Of a stretch of 64,000 nt of DNA, positions 8,972-18,530 are shown piece after piece; the first letter of the stretch is position 1; each line of letters opens with the position of its first letter. This DNA comes from Chitinophaga varians (GTDB lineage: Bacteria > Bacteroidota > Bacteroidia > Chitinophagales > Chitinophagaceae): positions 186,001-250,000 of the forward strand of contig NZ_JACVFB010000002.1 in NCBI RefSeq assembly GCF_014529945.1. Reading direction: 5' to 3'. The notes beneath the pieces were generated by a model that worked only from the letters and a program-made list of their open reading frames with translations, was not told where the DNA came from and ran no database searches. Made by a program: the position numbers and the translations under genes.

Positions 8972-9412
8972 ATGATACAACGCATTCAGAGCCTTTATCT
9001 GCTGTTGGCTGCCGGAGCCGGAGCCGCCACGCTGTCATTTGATCTGTGGAAAGCCAAGCTGAGCAACGGAACAGCCACCGCTGTCAATGCCTCCAGCAAC
9101 TACCTGTTATTCGTGCTGTACGTGATCATCATCCTGCTGGTAGTAGTTTGCATCTTCCTGTTTAAAAAACGCAAGCTGCAGTTCCGCCTGACGATTTTCA
9201 ACATCCTGTTTGTATTTGCAGCACTGGGCTACCAGTATTATGTGGTACAACAAACGGCTAATAAGCTGGCTGCCGGTGGTGTTACCATCACGTCCGCATC
9301 GTACCAGTTGGCGTCCTTTCTGCCGATATTGCTGATCGTACTGCTGTTTATGGCTGCCAGAGGCATTTATAAAGACGAAAAACTGATCAAATCCCTGGAC
9401 AGGCTCAGATAA
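8972..9412 (+). CDS. DUF4293 family membrane protein
   Basis: Small membrane protein of 146 residues with four predicted helices: about 5-25, 43-64, 71-92 and 109-131. The opening MIQRIQSLYLLLAA is the hallmark of the Bacteroidota DUF4293 family, whose function is unknown. It stands alone, divergent from maeB and convergent with uvrA. A TAAATTTG box at 8930-8937 is a candidate promoter. A perfect hairpin terminator follows at 9466-9493. Confidence 0.88.
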   Translation: MIQRIQSLYLLLAAGAGAATLSFDLWKAKLSNGTATAVNASSNYLLFVLYVIIILLVVVCIFLFKKRKLQFRLTIFNILFVFAALGYQYYVVQQTANKLAAGGVTITSASYQLASFLPILLIVLLFMAARGIYKDEKLIKSLDRLR

Positions 9413-9465
9413 TCACGAAGAGCACCGGACAGGACAAATATCTGGACAATAGGTCCACCATGAAA

Positions 9466-9498
9466 GAGGGCTGATCATCACTGATCAGCCCTCGTTTT
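9466..9498 (+). terminator. Hairpin terminator between DUF4293 gene and uvrA
   Basis: Perfect 12-bp arms GAGGGCTGATCA and TGATCAGCCCTC (9466-9477, 9482-9493) with loop TCAC, followed by GTTTTA. It lies between convergent genes and may serve both, although the A-run for the minus direction is short. Confidence 0.8.
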
Positions 9499-9509
9499 AT
9501 AGATATCTT

Positions 9510-12326
9510 TTACAGGAACTTCCCCGTATAACTTTCTTTCACTTTCTTCAATCCTTCCGGCACGCCTGTATACAACAAATTACCGCCGCCGGCGCCGCCT
9601 TCCGGCCCCAGATCGATCGCCCAGTCAGCACTGCGGATCACGTCCAGATTGTGCTCAATCACCAGTACGGTATGTCCCTGGTCGATCAGCGCATTGAAAG
9701 AGTTCAGCAGCTTTTTGATATCATGGAAATGCAAGCCGGTAGTGGGTTCGTCGAAGATAAACAGGATTTTGCCCTGTGCTTTGCCCTTGCCGAGGAAAGA
9801 CGCCAGTTTCACACGCTGTGCCTCGCCACCACTCAGGGTGTCGCTGCTTTGTCCCAGTTTAACATATCCCAGGCCCACATCACTCAATGGCCTGATCTTA
9901 TTGCAAACATCCTTTTCATCTTTAAAGAACTCCAACGCTTCATCTACTCCCAGTTCCAGCACTTCATAAATGTTCTTGCCTTTGTAGGTCACCTCCAGCA
10001 CTTCGTCTTTAAACCTTTTACCACCGCAGCTTTCGCAGGTCAGATGTACGTCTGCCAGGAACTGCATTTCCACAATCACTTCCCCTTCTCCTTTGCAGGC
10101 GTCGCAACGGCCGCCATCTACGTTGAAAGAGAAATGTTTGGGCTGGAAACCACGCATTTTACTGAGTGGTTGTTTGGCATAGAGGTCACGGATTTCGTCG
10201 TATGCCTTGATATAGGTAACCGGGTTTGAACGGGAAGATTTTCCGATCGGGTTCTGGTCTACCATTTCTATCTGGGTGATATCATCCACCGCACCTTTGA
10301 GCGCTTTGTGATAACCCACTTTTTCAGCGAATTCACCTTTCAGCTTCATCAATGCCGGATAAAGGATTTGCTTTACCAGCGTGGTTTTACCGGAGCCGCT
10401 TACGCCTGTCACCACGGTGAAAACTTCCAATGGAAAATCAACCGTGATATCTTTCAGGTTATGTTGACGGCAACCTTCGAGGGTAATGGCTTTTTTCCAT
10501 TTACGCAGTTTCTGCGGCGGGTCTATCCGATAGTTGCCGCTGAGATACTTGCCGGTAAGACTTTTACCATCTTCCAGTATTTCCGGGTAGGTACCAGCGA
10601 AGATCACTTCACCACCAAGATGACTAGCCAGTGGCCCCATGTCGATGATATAATCTGCCTCCTCCATCATTTGTTCATCGTGTTCCACGATCACCACGGT
10701 ATTACCAAGGTCGCGCAGTTCTTTCAGCACATTGATCAGGCGGTGGGTATCGCGGGCATGCAGACCAATACTCGGTTCATCGAGGATGTACATGGAGTTG
10801 GTCAGGTTGCTGCCCAGTGTACGGGTAAGCTGTATACGCTGACTTTCGCCGCCACTGAGGGTATTGGCCACCCTGTTGAGTGTCAGGTATCCTAATCCTA
10901 CGTCCAGCAGCGTTTTCAACCGGTGATTAATTTCAAACAGGATCCGTTTGGCGACCTGCTGATCGTATTCGTTCAGTTCCAGTTTATCGAACCAGTTTTT
11001 CAGGTCCGATACCGGCATGTCCACCAGGCGCGCTATGTTGCTGTCGCCCACGCGGATGTAGAGGGCTTCCTTCCGTAAACGGCCGCCGCCACACTCGTGA
11101 CAGACGGTACGTCCGCGATAGCGTGCCTGCAACACGCGGTATTGTACTTTGTAGAGGTTCTGCTCTACCATTTTGAAGAATTCGTTCAGGCCGTAGAAGT
11201 GTTCGTTGCCCGTCCACAGCAGCTGTACCTGTTCATCGGTGAGGTCTGCGATGGGTTTATGTACGGGGAATCCGAATTTACGGGCCACTTTGATCAGCGC
11301 TTCCTTGTATTCGCCCATTTTCTCCCCTCTCCAGGGAGCGATGGCGCCTTCAAAAACGCTCAGGCGTTTGTCTGGAATCACGAGGTCAGCATCTATACCA
11401 AGCACCTGTCCAAAGCCTTCACAGGTGGGGCAGGCGCCGTAAGGGTTGTTGAAGGAGAAAAGGTTGGGCACCGGTTCTTCAAACTGGATACCGTCCAGTT
11501 CAAAGCGGTTAGCGAAGTGGGTGATGCTTTTACCATCCACTTCCACATGGCAGTCGCCTTCGCTTTCATAGAATGCTGTCTGCACGCTGTCGGCTATACG
11601 GTGTTTATCATCTTCCTCAAAATCTTTGACAACCAGACGGTCGATGAGCACCCAGGCATCTGCGGGCACAGCCGGTTTCTTTTGTTCCATCAGTTCTTCG
11701 ATGCGCAACAGACCGTTGCCACCGGTGGAGGGAGCATATAAACGGGAGAAGCCTTTCTGCATCAGGATGTTGAGTTCCTCTTTGGCATCTCTTTTAGCAT
11801 GCCGGCGGAAAGGCACCAGCAGTAAGACTTTGCTGCCGTGTTCGAGGTTAGCGATAAAGTCCACCACATCGCTCACCTCATGTTTTTTCACGAGCTGACC
11901 GGACACAGGAGAATATGTTTTGCCGACACGGCCAAACAACAGCCGCAGGTAGTCATAAATCTCCGTCATAGAGCCGACGGTGGAACGTGGCGTGCGGGTG
12001 ATCACCTTCTGTTCGATGGCGATAGCCGGGCAGATACCTTTGATGTAGTCTACGTCCGGTTTGTTCATACGCATCAGGAACTGACGGGCGTAGGAACTGA
12101 GACTTTCCGCGTAGCGGCGTTGTCCTTCCGCATACAGGGTGTCCATGGTCAGGGACGATTTTCCCGAACCGGAAACGCCGGTCACCACCACCATTTTATT
12201 GCGGGGGATGGAGACGCTCACATTCTTGAGATTGTGGACCCTGGCGCCTTTTATGAAGATATTGTCCTGCGGGTTAACCTGCTGAGGATCAATGATGGTT
12301 TCTTTTTTCTTAGTTTTCATTGCCAT
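9510..12326 (-). CDS. uvrA: Excinuclease ABC subunit A
   Basis: DNA-damage recognition ATPase of nucleotide excision repair; works with UvrB and UvrC in the cytoplasm. The length of 938 residues is normal. It has two ABC ATPase modules. The first Walker A is GVSGSGKS at 50-57. A second GVSGSGKT lies in the C-terminal half. There are two signatures, TLSGGESQR and TLSGGEAQR, and CxxC zinc motifs ([32 protein letters not shown]). The start may be M1 (12326) or M3 (12320). A TAAATTTG box lies only seven bases upstream of M1. It is a single gene; uvrB and uvrC are not in the window. Confidence 0.98.
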   Translation of the reverse strand: MAMKTKKKETIIDPQQVNPQDNIFIKGARVHNLKNVSVSIPRNKMVVVTGVSGSGKSSLTMDTLYAEGQRRYAESLSSYARQFLMRMNKPDVDYIKGICPAIAIEQKVITRTPRSTVGSMTEIYDYLRLLFGRVGKTYSPVSGQLVKKHEVSDVVDFIANLEHGSKVLLLVPFRRHAKRDAKEELNILMQKGFSRLYAPSTGGNGLLRIEELMEQKKPAVPADAWVLIDRLVVKDFEEDDKHRIADSVQTAFYESEGDCHVEVDGKSITHFANRFELDGIQFEEPVPNLFSFNNPYGACPTCEGFGQVLGIDADLVIPDKRLSVFEGAIAPWRGEKMGEYKEALIKVARKFGFPVHKPIADLTDEQVQLLWTGNEHFYGLNEFFKMVEQNLYKVQYRVLQARYRGRTVCHECGGGRLRKEALYIRVGDSNIARLVDMPVSDLKNWFDKLELNEYDQQVAKRILFEINHRLKTLLDVGLGYLTLNRVANTLSGGESQRIQLTRTLGSNLTNSMYILDEPSIGLHARDTHRLINVLKELRDLGNTVVIVEHDEQMMEEADYIIDMGPLASHLGGEVIFAGTYPEILEDGKSLTGKYLSGNYRIDPPQKLRKWKKAITLEGCRQHNLKDITVDFPLEVFTVVTGVSGSGKTTLVKQILYPALMKLKGEFAEKVGYHKALKGAVDDITQIEMVDQNPIGKSSRSNPVTYIKAYDEIRDLYAKQPLSKMRGFQPKHFSFNVDGGRCDACKGEGEVIVEMQFLADVHLTCESCGGKRFKDEVLEVTYKGKNIYEVLELGVDEALEFFKDEKDVCNKIRPLSDVGLGYVKLGQSSDTLSGGEAQRVKLASFLGKGKAQGKILFIFDEPTTGLHFHDIKKLLNSFNALIDQGHTVLVIEHNLDVIRSADWAIDLGPEGGAGGGNLLYTGVPEGLKKVKESYTGKFL

Positions 12327-12333
12327 GACAGAA

Positions 12334-12341
12334 CAAATTTA
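12334..12341 (-). promoter_or_regulatory. -7 box of uvrA
   Basis: TAAATTTG on the minus strand, seven bases before the first ATG; the leader would be very short or absent. No LexA-like operator was recognised around it. Confidence 0.45.
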
Positions 12342-12464
12342 CGGGAAAAGATGTTAGTTGAATAGTAAATGATCAGGCAATTCATTCACAGAAAATTAAC
12401 CTGAAGGAAGTACCCCAAAATGGCTAAAAGCTAATCTCAAAGGGCGGAAAAGCTATTTTTATTA

Positions 12465-12495
12465 TTTGTTTTATTGAAGTATTCTTTTATATTTG
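12465..12495 (+). promoter_or_regulatory. Promoter and long leader of the sigma factor gene
   Basis: TTTG (12465-12468), a 19-nt spacer and TATATTTG (12488-12495) form a textbook Bacteroidota promoter. The transcript would start near 12500 and carry a leader of about 140 nt before ATG 12642. The 315-base gap between uvrA and the sigma gene holds the divergent uvrA box, this promoter and the leader. No known riboswitch fold was recognised in the leader. Confidence 0.75.
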
Positions 12496-12641
12496 CAAAG
12501 AACCTTTTCTATACCTTGGAATAGTAACAAAATCTTTAACGCTTAAAACTGCTCATTATCGCCTAAACTTTACTCAATTAAACAACCAACAGGCTGTAAA
12601 ATCCGTATTTATTTACTAACCCGTTCTAGTTGTAGAAGTTT

Positions 12642-13223
12642 ATGCAAATAATGTACAAATTGTGCGACGAGCAGTTGATTACCCTTTTCAAGAAAGGCCA
12701 TACTTCAGCATTGGAGGAATTGGTTCACCGTCATAAGGACAAGGTGTTCACTTCCATTTTGTTGCTTGTTAAGGATTCCTTTCTGGCGGAAGATATTTTC
12801 CAGGATACTTTCATCAAAATCATCGACACGATCAGGGCTGAACGCTATACAGAGAAGGGGAAATTTTTACCCTGGGCGATGCGTATTGCACACAACCTCT
12901 GTGTGGACCACTTTAGAAAGATCAAGCGCACCCCGATGATCAAAACCGGCGACGATAAAGATATCTTCGATGTACTGGGCTTCAGCGACAGCTGTGTGGA
13001 AGACAAGATCATCACCCGCCAAAGCCACGACCGCGTCCGGATCATGCTGGACATGCTCCCGGAGGAGCAGCGGGAAGTAATCATCCTACGACATTATGCA
13101 GAACTGAGTTTCAAAGAAATTGCCGATCTCACGCAAGTGAGTATCAATACCGCCTTGGGTCGTATGAGATATGGCCTGATCAATCTCCGGAAGATGATGA
13201 CGGAGAAGCAAATTTGTCTATGA
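12642..13223 (+). CDS. RNA polymerase sigma factor, sigma-70/ECF type
   Basis: Alternative sigma factor of 193 residues with only regions 2 and 4. Region 2 runs about 22-95 (HRHKDKVFTSILLLVKD, then AEDIFQDTFIKI, then LPWAMRIAHNLCVDHFRK). Region 4 runs about 130-185 (LPEEQREVIILRHYAELS, then the helix-turn-helix FKEIADLTQVSINTALGRM). No anti-sigma gene is adjacent, so how its activity is controlled is unclear; the long leader could contribute. ATG 12651 (MYKLCDEQ) is an alternative start and gives the more typical N-terminus. A hairpin and T-run follow the gene. Confidence 0.92.
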   Translation: MQIMYKLCDEQLITLFKKGHTSALEELVHRHKDKVFTSILLLVKDSFLAEDIFQDTFIKIIDTIRAERYTEKGKFLPWAMRIAHNLCVDHFRKIKRTPMIKTGDDKDIFDVLGFSDSCVEDKIITRQSHDRVRIMLDMLPEEQREVIILRHYAELSFKEIADLTQVSINTALGRMRYGLINLRKMMTEKQICL

Positions 13224-13248
13224 ACGACCCTTTTTTTTGCTTGCCAGC

Positions 13249-13288
13249 AGCGGGCGGCCGGATGTAATGTCCGACCGCTCGTTATTTT
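13249..13288 (+). terminator. Terminator after the sigma factor gene
   Basis: Imperfect GC-rich stem (CGGGCGGCCGGA pairs with TCCGACCGCTCG, one wobble and one mismatch) with a short loop, followed by TTATTTTT. It lies in the convergent gap between the sigma gene and the thiolase. Confidence 0.65.
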
Positions 13289-13308
13289 TAGGCAGGTCTG
13301 TTCCCGCC

Positions 13309-14511
13309 TTAGCCTCCGCACTTTTCAAAGATCATAGCAGCCCCCTGCCCTACGCCCACACACATGGTAGCGAGGCCATAACGCGCTTCCGGCCGCCGTT
13401 TCATCTCATGCAGCAAAGTGGTGGTAATGCGGACACCGCTACATCCCAGCGGATGGCCTATCGCGATAGCGCCGCCATTCACATTGACGATGTCGGGGTC
13501 GACGCCCAGATCACGGATACAGGCCAGCACCTGTACGGCAAAAGCTTCATTAAATTCTGCCAGCTGCAGCTGATCTATCGTAAGGCCTGCCCGCTGTAAA
13601 GCTTTTTGCGTCGCCGGGATAGGCCCTATACCCATAATGGATGGATCTACCCCGGCCACGGCCATGGAACGTACCATTGCCAGCGGCTTTAAATTAAAAC
13701 GTTGCAAGGCTTTCTCTGAAACAATCATTACCGCGGCCGCACCATCGTTGATGCCGGAAGAATTACCCGCTGTCACCGAGCCCTCTTTTGCAAATGCCGG
13801 ACGCAGGCCCGCCAATTTCTCCAGCGTCGTCTCCCGGGGATGTTCATCGCGGGAAACCAGCACCTGTTCTTTGCCGACAGCAGCAGCGATGGGCACCAGC
13901 TCATCTTTCCAGCGACCGGCTTTTTCCGCTTCCGCATACCGCTGCTGGCTGCGTAAAGCAAAACGGTCCTGTTCTTCCCGTCCTATCTGCCACTGGCGTG
14001 CTACGTTTTCTGCGGTCTCTCCCATGGAATAGGGATGATGCATGGCTGCCAGCTGTGGATTGGTAAAGCGCCAGCCGATGGTGGTATCAAATACTTCCGC
14101 TTTGCGGCTGAAGGGGCCGTCGGCTTTGCTCATCACAAAAGGCGCGCGGGTCATGCTTTCCACGCCTCCTGCCAGATATATCTCTCCGTCGCCGCACATG
14201 ATAGCGCGGGATGCGTCCATAATAGCCTGCAGGCCGGAAGAGCAAAGGCGATTGACCGTATTGCCGCCTACCGTTACCGGTAAACCGGCCAACAGTGCTG
14301 CCATCCGGGCCACGTCGCGGTTGTCTTCACCTGCCTGGTTGGCGGCGCCGGCAATCACATCCTCGATGGCGGCAGGGTCTATGGAAGGGTTCCTTTCTAT
14401 CAGGGCTTTCAGTACATGGGCCAGCATATCGTCCGGGCGGACAGTGCTCAATGCGCCACCGTAGCGACCTATGGGCGTACGTACTGCATCTACAATGTAA
14501 GCGACTTGCAT
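13309..14511 (-). CDS. pcaF: Acetyl-CoA acyltransferase, 3-oxoadipyl-CoA thiolase type
   Basis: Thiolase that cleaves a 3-oxoacyl-CoA with CoA, releasing acetyl-CoA; the closest subgroup appears to be PcaF/PaaJ (3-oxoadipyl-CoA). Starting at the second in-frame Met (14511, [20 protein letters not shown]) gives exactly 400 residues, the usual length; the upstream ATG at 14544 would add a non-homologous 11-residue tail. Catalytic residues are in place: Cys90 in NRLCSSG, His about 353 in GHPLGCSG, Cys about 384 in MCVGVGQG. No other beta-ketoadipate or phenylacetate genes lie nearby, so the substrate could also be a general fatty acyl-CoA. Confidence 0.9.
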   Translation of the reverse strand: MQVAYIVDAVRTPIGRYGGALSTVRPDDMLAHVLKALIERNPSIDPAAIEDVIAGAANQAGEDNRDVARMAALLAGLPVTVGGNTVNRLCSSGLQAIMDASRAIMCGDGEIYLAGGVESMTRAPFVMSKADGPFSRKAEVFDTTIGWRFTNPQLAAMHHPYSMGETAENVARQWQIGREEQDRFALRSQQRYAEAEKAGRWKDELVPIAAAVGKEQVLVSRDEHPRETTLEKLAGLRPAFAKEGSVTAGNSSGINDGAAAVMIVSEKALQRFNLKPLAMVRSMAVAGVDPSIMGIGPIPATQKALQRAGLTIDQLQLAEFNEAFAVQVLACIRDLGVDPDIVNVNGGAIAIGHPLGCSGVRITTTLLHEMKRRPEARYGLATMCVGVGQGAAMIFEKCGG

Positions 14512-14592
14512 GTTGATTTTGTTGATTTTGTTGTTTATCTGCAATATAAAACTCTTTTTCTCGCCGCTGCTTTTTCTGTTCTATACCATAGA

Positions 14593-14640
14593 TGGCAGGC
14601 TTTCTTGCCTGTTTTTTTGCCTACCGAAGGCATTATGCTA
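14593..14640 (+). other. Terminator-like tandem hairpins in the rlmN upstream gap
   Basis: In the 304-base gap between thiolase and rlmN, the plus strand reads CAGGC-TTTCTT-GCCTG followed by seven T, then TGCCT-ACCGA-AGGCA. This is terminator-like but no plus-strand gene lies upstream. It may be an attenuator in a longer rlmN leader, or end a short unrecognised RNA. Confidence 0.35.
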
Positions 14641-14754
14641 TTAAATTTGCATATTTATAACTCTGATTATCAATTAATAAATTAATAATCTATTTCTTTC
14701 ACATTGATTATCAACCTAAAAGATGACAAGCGTGGGTCTAACTGCTATTTTACC

Positions 14755-14762
14755 TATCTTTG
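14755..14762 (+). promoter_or_regulatory. -7 box of rlmN
   Basis: TATCTTTG fits TAnnTTTG and lies 53 bases upstream of the rlmN ATG. No convincing -33 TTTG was found at the expected spacing. Confidence 0.45.
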
Positions 14763-14815
14763 CAGATGCTTTCCGACTGCCGTAAGGCAGCCATTTGCTC
14801 ATATAATGGTCAATA

Positions 14816-15859
14816 ATGAAGTCTGACAAGAAAAATATCCGGCACTTAAGTCTGCCAGCCTTACAAGAATATTTTGGGTCTATTGATGAAAAGGCCTTCC
14901 GTGCGAAACAGGTGTATGAATGGCTCTGGTTGCGCCATGCTACCAGCTTTGAAGCGATGACAAACCTGTCTAAAGAGCTGCGTCATAAACTGGAAGAGAA
15001 CTTTGTGCTGCCTGCCGTAAAGGTAGATGCTACGCAGCATAGCAACGACGGTACCATCAAAAGCCGTTTCCGTTTACACGACAACCATCTGGTTGAAGGC
15101 GTTCTCATTCCTACTGACACGCGTCAAACAGCCTGTGTATCCTCACAGGTAGGTTGCAGCCTCAGCTGTAAATTTTGTGCTACAGGTTACATGGACCGCA
15201 AGCGTAACCTGGATTTCGACGAAATATACGATGAAGTGGCGCTGATCAATCAGCAGGCCCTCGAGCACAACGGAAAAAAACTGACCAATATCGTATTCAT
15301 GGGTATGGGAGAGCCGCTGCTCAACTATAAAAACGTACTGCAATCCATCGAGCGGATCACTGCTCCTGATGGCCTGGGTATGTCCCCTAAGCGTGTCACC
15401 GTATCCACGGCCGGCGTCGCTAAAATGATCCGCCAGCTGGGAGATGACCAGGTACGTTTTAACCTCGCCTTGTCTTTACACGCCGCCAACGATAAAAAAC
15501 GCAGCGAAATCATGCCTATCAACGATTCCAACAACCTGAAGGAATTGATTGGGGCACTGAATCATTTCTATAAAGCCACCGGCAACGAAATTTCATTTGA
15601 ATACATCCTTTTCAGGGACTTCAATGATTCCAAACAAGACGCTGACGAACTGATAAAAATCTATCGTCAGGTACCGGCCGATCTGGTGAACATTATCGAA
15701 TACAACCCGATTGACAATGCCCGCTTCCAGAAACCTGACGCTGAAACAGCAGAAGACTTTATGGAGTATCTCGCTAAAAACCGTGTGAATGCAAGGTTGC
15801 GCCGGAGCCGTGGTAAAGACATCGACGCCGCCTGCGGACAACTGGCCAATAAAGGTTAA
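14816..15859 (+). CDS. rlmN: 23S rRNA (adenine2503-C2)-methyltransferase
   Basis: Radical-SAM enzyme that methylates C2 of A2503 in 23S rRNA (and A37 of some tRNAs), affecting translation accuracy. The protein has 347 residues. The iron-sulfur cluster motif is Cys114-x3-Cys118-x2-Cys121 (CSLSCKFC). The methyl-carrying and resolving cysteines of the RlmN mechanism correspond to Cys340 near the C-terminus (DIDAACGQL) and Cys107 (TACVSSQ). GEPLLNY near 164-170 is the usual SAM-site motif. It heads a run of three plus-strand RNA-modification genes. Confidence 0.97.
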   Translation: MKSDKKNIRHLSLPALQEYFGSIDEKAFRAKQVYEWLWLRHATSFEAMTNLSKELRHKLEENFVLPAVKVDATQHSNDGTIKSRFRLHDNHLVEGVLIPTDTRQTACVSSQVGCSLSCKFCATGYMDRKRNLDFDEIYDEVALINQQALEHNGKKLTNIVFMGMGEPLLNYKNVLQSIERITAPDGLGMSPKRVTVSTAGVAKMIRQLGDDQVRFNLALSLHAANDKKRSEIMPINDSNNLKELIGALNHFYKATGNEISFEYILFRDFNDSKQDADELIKIYRQVPADLVNIIEYNPIDNARFQKPDAETAEDFMEYLAKNRVNARLRRSRGKDIDAACGQLANKG

Positions 15860-15882
15860 TCAGCACAATAAAAACATCTATG

Positions 15883-15900
15883 GGCCATGTACGCATGGCC
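15883..15900 (+). other. Small hairpin between rlmN and rluB-like gene
   Basis: GGCCATG-TACG-CATGGCC is a perfect 7-bp stem with a tetraloop, 19 bases before the next ATG. It lacks a T-run, so it is not a clear terminator; it may stabilise or process the mRNA. Confidence 0.4.
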
Positions 15901-15918
15901 ATCAATTAATAATAATTT

Positions 15919-17556
15919 ATGAAGAAGAAACAACCTGCTAAGAAGGGCCCGGCTCCTTTTAAAGGAAGAAAAACGGACAATACAGACAAACCGGCAGCAG
16001 GCAACCGCAACCGCTCCTCCTTTGATGGTGAAAGGCCTGGAAGAGCATCTGCAAAAGATAACGCAGGAGAAGCACCTGTTCAACGTAAACGTACCTACGG
16101 CAATGACAGCAATGCTGGCTTCCGTAAACGTACTTCCGACGGCGAACAGCCCATCCGCAAACGCACCTTTGGTGAGAAAGACTTCTCCAAAGATGACAAA
16201 ACCACTCCCCGCAAACGCACCTTTGGCGATAAAGATTTTTCCAAAGACGACAGAGCTCCCCGTAAGCGTACCTTTGGAGACAAAGACTTCTCCAAAGACG
16301 ACAGAGCTCCCCGTAAGCGTACCTTTGGAGATAAAGACTTCTCCAAAGACGACAAAGCTCCCCGTAAGCGTACTTTTGGAGACAAAGACTTCTCTAAAGA
16401 CGATAAAGCTCCCCGCAAGCGCACCTTTGGAGACAAAGACTTCTCCAAAGATGATAACGCCACACCCCGCAAGCGTACCTTCGGTGACGGCAAACAGCCC
16501 ATGCGCAAAGGATTCTCCGGAGATGATCGTAACAGTGACGAAAAACCGGCTTTCCGCAAACGTACCTATAACGATAAAAAACCTTTCGGTAAAAAAGCCG
16601 ACAATTATACCCGCAAAGATGAAAGCTCCTTCCACGGAGATTTCAACGAATCACAAGGCGGTTCCAAAAAAGAAACACCCAGCGGCTTTAACCGCAAAAA
16701 ATTCTTTGACCGTACCAACGACCGGTTTGCCGATAAACAGGAAAGACGCATGGCTGTCAAAGGCGGCAACGCTGGCCACCAGAGCGTTTCCGGCAAAAAG
16801 GAAGCCCGGGAAAGCAAAGAAAGCACTTTCGCTCCGGGCGAAATGCCGCTGAACAAATACATCGCTCACTGCGGTCTGTGCTCACGCCGCAAAGCAGTGG
16901 ACTTCATCAAAGAAGGAAAAGTAACCGTCAACGGTACCGTCGTAACAGAACCTGCTACTAAAGTCACCGGCGCCGACACGGTAACGCTGGCTGATAAAAA
17001 AATCAACCTGACCAAAAACCTGCTGTATATCCTGCTCAACAAGCCCAAAGGCTTCATCACTACCACCGATGATCCGGAAGGCCGTAAAACCGTGATGGAC
17101 CTGATCAAGGATGCCACCGGCGAAGAAAGGGTATATCCGGTGGGTCGCCTCGACCGCAATACCTCCGGATTGTTATTGCTCACCAATGATGGTGAACTGG
17201 CGCAGACACTGGCACATCCTAAACACAACATCAAAAAAATATATCAGGTAGAACTCGACAAACCGCTGACCAAAAATGATTTTGAACAGATCGTTGCCGG
17301 TCTTACCCTGGAAGATGGCGTAGCCTATGTAGATGCATTGGGCTATGTAGATCCCAAGGACAAAAAGCAGATTGGTATTGAGATCCATAGCGGCAAAAAT
17401 CGTATCGTACGCCGTATTTTTGAGCACCTCTCCTATAATGTGGAAAAGCTGGACCGCGTGATGTATGCCGGCCTCACCAAAAAAACGCTCAACCGTGGCC
17501 AATGGCGTTATCTGAATGAAAAAGAAGTGATCCTGCTGAAACATTTTAAAAAATAA
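15919..17556 (+). CDS. Pseudouridine synthase, RluB/RsuA type, with long repetitive basic N-terminus
   Basis: Predicted rRNA pseudouridine synthase. The C-terminal 240 residues form the standard enzyme: S4 RNA-binding domain at about 309-355 (LNKYIAHCGLCSRRKAVDFI) and catalytic domain to the end, with the catalytic aspartate Asp412 in GRLDRNTSGLLLLTND. The first 305 residues are low-complexity, highly charged and probably disordered. They include six near-identical 17-18-residue units of KRTFGDKDFSKDD plus a Pro-Arg linker at about 80-190. At 545 residues it is twice the usual RluB length. It is followed three bases later by a second pseudouridine synthase. The enzyme call is firm; the tail may bind RNA, by inference. 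Confidence 0.93.
   Translation: MKKKQPAKKGPAPFKGRKTDNTDKPAAGNRNRSSFDGERPGRASAKDNAGEAPVQRKRTYGNDSNAGFRKRTSDGEQPIRKRTFGEKDFSKDDKTTPRKRTFGDKDFSKDDRAPRKRTFGDKDFSKDDRAPRKRTFGDKDFSKDDKAPRKRTFGDKDFSKDDKAPRKRTFGDKDFSKDDNATPRKRTFGDGKQPMRKGFSGDDRNSDEKPAFRKRTYNDKKPFGKKADNYTRKDESSFHGDFNESQGGSKKETPSGFNRKKFFDRTNDRFADKQERRMAVKGGNAGHQSVSGKKEARESKESTFAPGEMPLNKYIAHCGLCSRRKAVDFIKEGKVTVNGTVVTEPATKVTGADTVTLADKKINLTKNLLYILLNKPKGFITTTDDPEGRKTVMDLIKDATGEERVYPVGRLDRNTSGLLLLTNDGELAQTLAHPKHNIKKIYQVELDKPLTKNDFEQIVAGLTLEDGVAYVDALGYVDPKDKKQIGIEIHSGKNRIVRRIFEHLSYNVEKLDRVMYAGLTKKTLNRGQWRYLNEKEVILLKHFKK
16156..16488 (+). repeat. 51-bp tandem repeat inside the rluB-like gene
   Basis: Six copies plus a partial copy of a unit of 51 bp (two copies 54 bp) encode KRTFGDKDFSKDD followed by a short variable linker ending in Pro-Arg. 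Copies differ mostly at synonymous sites (CGCAAACGC against CGTAAGCGT), and all length changes keep the frame. The region is a candidate for length variation by slippage or recombination. Confidence 0.92.
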
Positions 17557-17559
17557 CTG

Positions 17560-18279
17560 GTGCGATTAGAAGAGCATATTTTACTGGAAACACCTGATTT
17601 TGTTGTTGTCAACAAGCCATCCGGCATGCTGACGCTGCCAGACCGGCACGACAATGAACTAACGTCCCTGATAGCCATTATGAAAAAGGCGTACGGGGAA
17701 ATATTCACCGTTCACCGCCTGGACCGCGACACCAGTGGCATTATCCTGTTTGCCCGCAATGAAGCAGCGCATAAGTATTTCTCCCAGCTGTTTGAAAGCC
17801 GCGATGTGGAGAAATATTACCTCGGCCTTGTACACGGCGTACCAATGCCGGAAAAAGGTTCCATCAACGAAGGTATTATGGAGCATCCGGTACAGAAAGG
17901 CAAGATGGTGACCAATCGCAAGGGCAAGGCTTCCCTCACTGATTACGAAGTGCTGGAATCCTTTGGTCTTTACAGTCTGGTGAGATGGCGAATCCATACC
18001 GGCCGCACCCACCAGATCAGGGTACACATGAAACATCTCGGTCATCCTATTGCAGTAGATGAGTTGTATGGCAGTCCTCAGCCTGTATTATTATCTTCCA
18101 TCAAGAAAAAATTCAAGCTGGGTAAACATACCGAAGAAGAAAGGCCGCTGCTGTCCAGACTGGCGCTGCATGCTGCCATGCTGGTTTTCAAAGACCCTTC
18201 CGGTAAGACGTATACCATAGAGGCGCCGCTGCCAAAGGATATCCACGCAGTGGTGAACCAACTCAGAAAACACCGATAG
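17560..18279 (+). CDS. Pseudouridine synthase, RluA family
   Basis: Predicted RNA pseudouridine synthase of 239 residues without an S4 domain. The RluA-type catalytic motif is HRLDRDTSG with Asp55; later motifs (YLGLVHG, GRTHQIRVHMKHLGHPI) also match. The start is GTG at 17560, three bases after the stop of the preceding synthase, so the two are almost certainly co-transcribed and translationally coupled. The target (23S rRNA or tRNA) cannot be assigned from sequence alone. Confidence 0.93.
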   Translation: MRLEEHILLETPDFVVVNKPSGMLTLPDRHDNELTSLIAIMKKAYGEIFTVHRLDRDTSGIILFARNEAAHKYFSQLFESRDVEKYYLGLVHGVPMPEKGSINEGIMEHPVQKGKMVTNRKGKASLTDYEVLESFGLYSLVRWRIHTGRTHQIRVHMKHLGHPIAVDELYGSPQPVLLSSIKKKFKLGKHTEEERPLLSRLALHAAMLVFKDPSGKTYTIEAPLPKDIHAVVNQLRKHR

Positions 18280-18530
18280 TATTTTGGTATTTTGATATTT
18301 AGTTATTGAGGAGGTGCTGGTAACAGGAGATGTTGTTACTAACGAAAAGACACAAATCGTTTTGGTTTAATACTGGCCCGTTGGCATTACGCCGGCGGGC
18401 TTTTTTATTTTGAGGCACGCTATTGTGGATTTTTCATTTCTCCAGCGCAGGTCTTCCAGGCAAACGCGTTGCAAGTTGCGTCAGGCAAGCAGCTAAACAA
18501 ATAACAAAATATCTAAATGCGAAAATTTTT
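18280..18530. repeat. Intergenic region with 8-bp periodic AT-rich arms and a terminator
   Basis: The 371-base gap between rluA-like and peroxiredoxin genes begins one base after the stop with 8-bp periodic words (TATTTTGG, TATTTTGA, TATTTAGT, TATTGAGG). A loosely complementary arm (CTAAACAAATAACAAAATAT) lies at 18493-18512. The inner 180 bases hold a small AACGA/TCGTT hairpin and a terminator. Pairing of the arms is weaker than in the other elements of this class. Confidence 0.55.
18376..18406 (+). terminator. Terminator downstream of the pseudouridine synthase pair
   Basis: GCCCG-TT-GGC-ATTAC-GCC-GG-CGGGC followed by six T. The interior mismatch is TT/GG. It would end the rlmN-side plus-strand transcript. 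Confidence 0.65.

Noticed and set aside
12496..12641. Riboswitch in the sigma factor leader
   Set aside because: No recognisable core of a known class (TPP, cobalamin, SAM, FMN and so on) was found by eye.
15856..16635. Long minus-strand open frames opposite the repeat region of the rluB-like gene
   Set aside because: They are repeats of the antisense of a 51-bp coding unit; the plus-strand frame continues into a bona fide enzyme, so the antisense frames are by-products of low stop-codon density.
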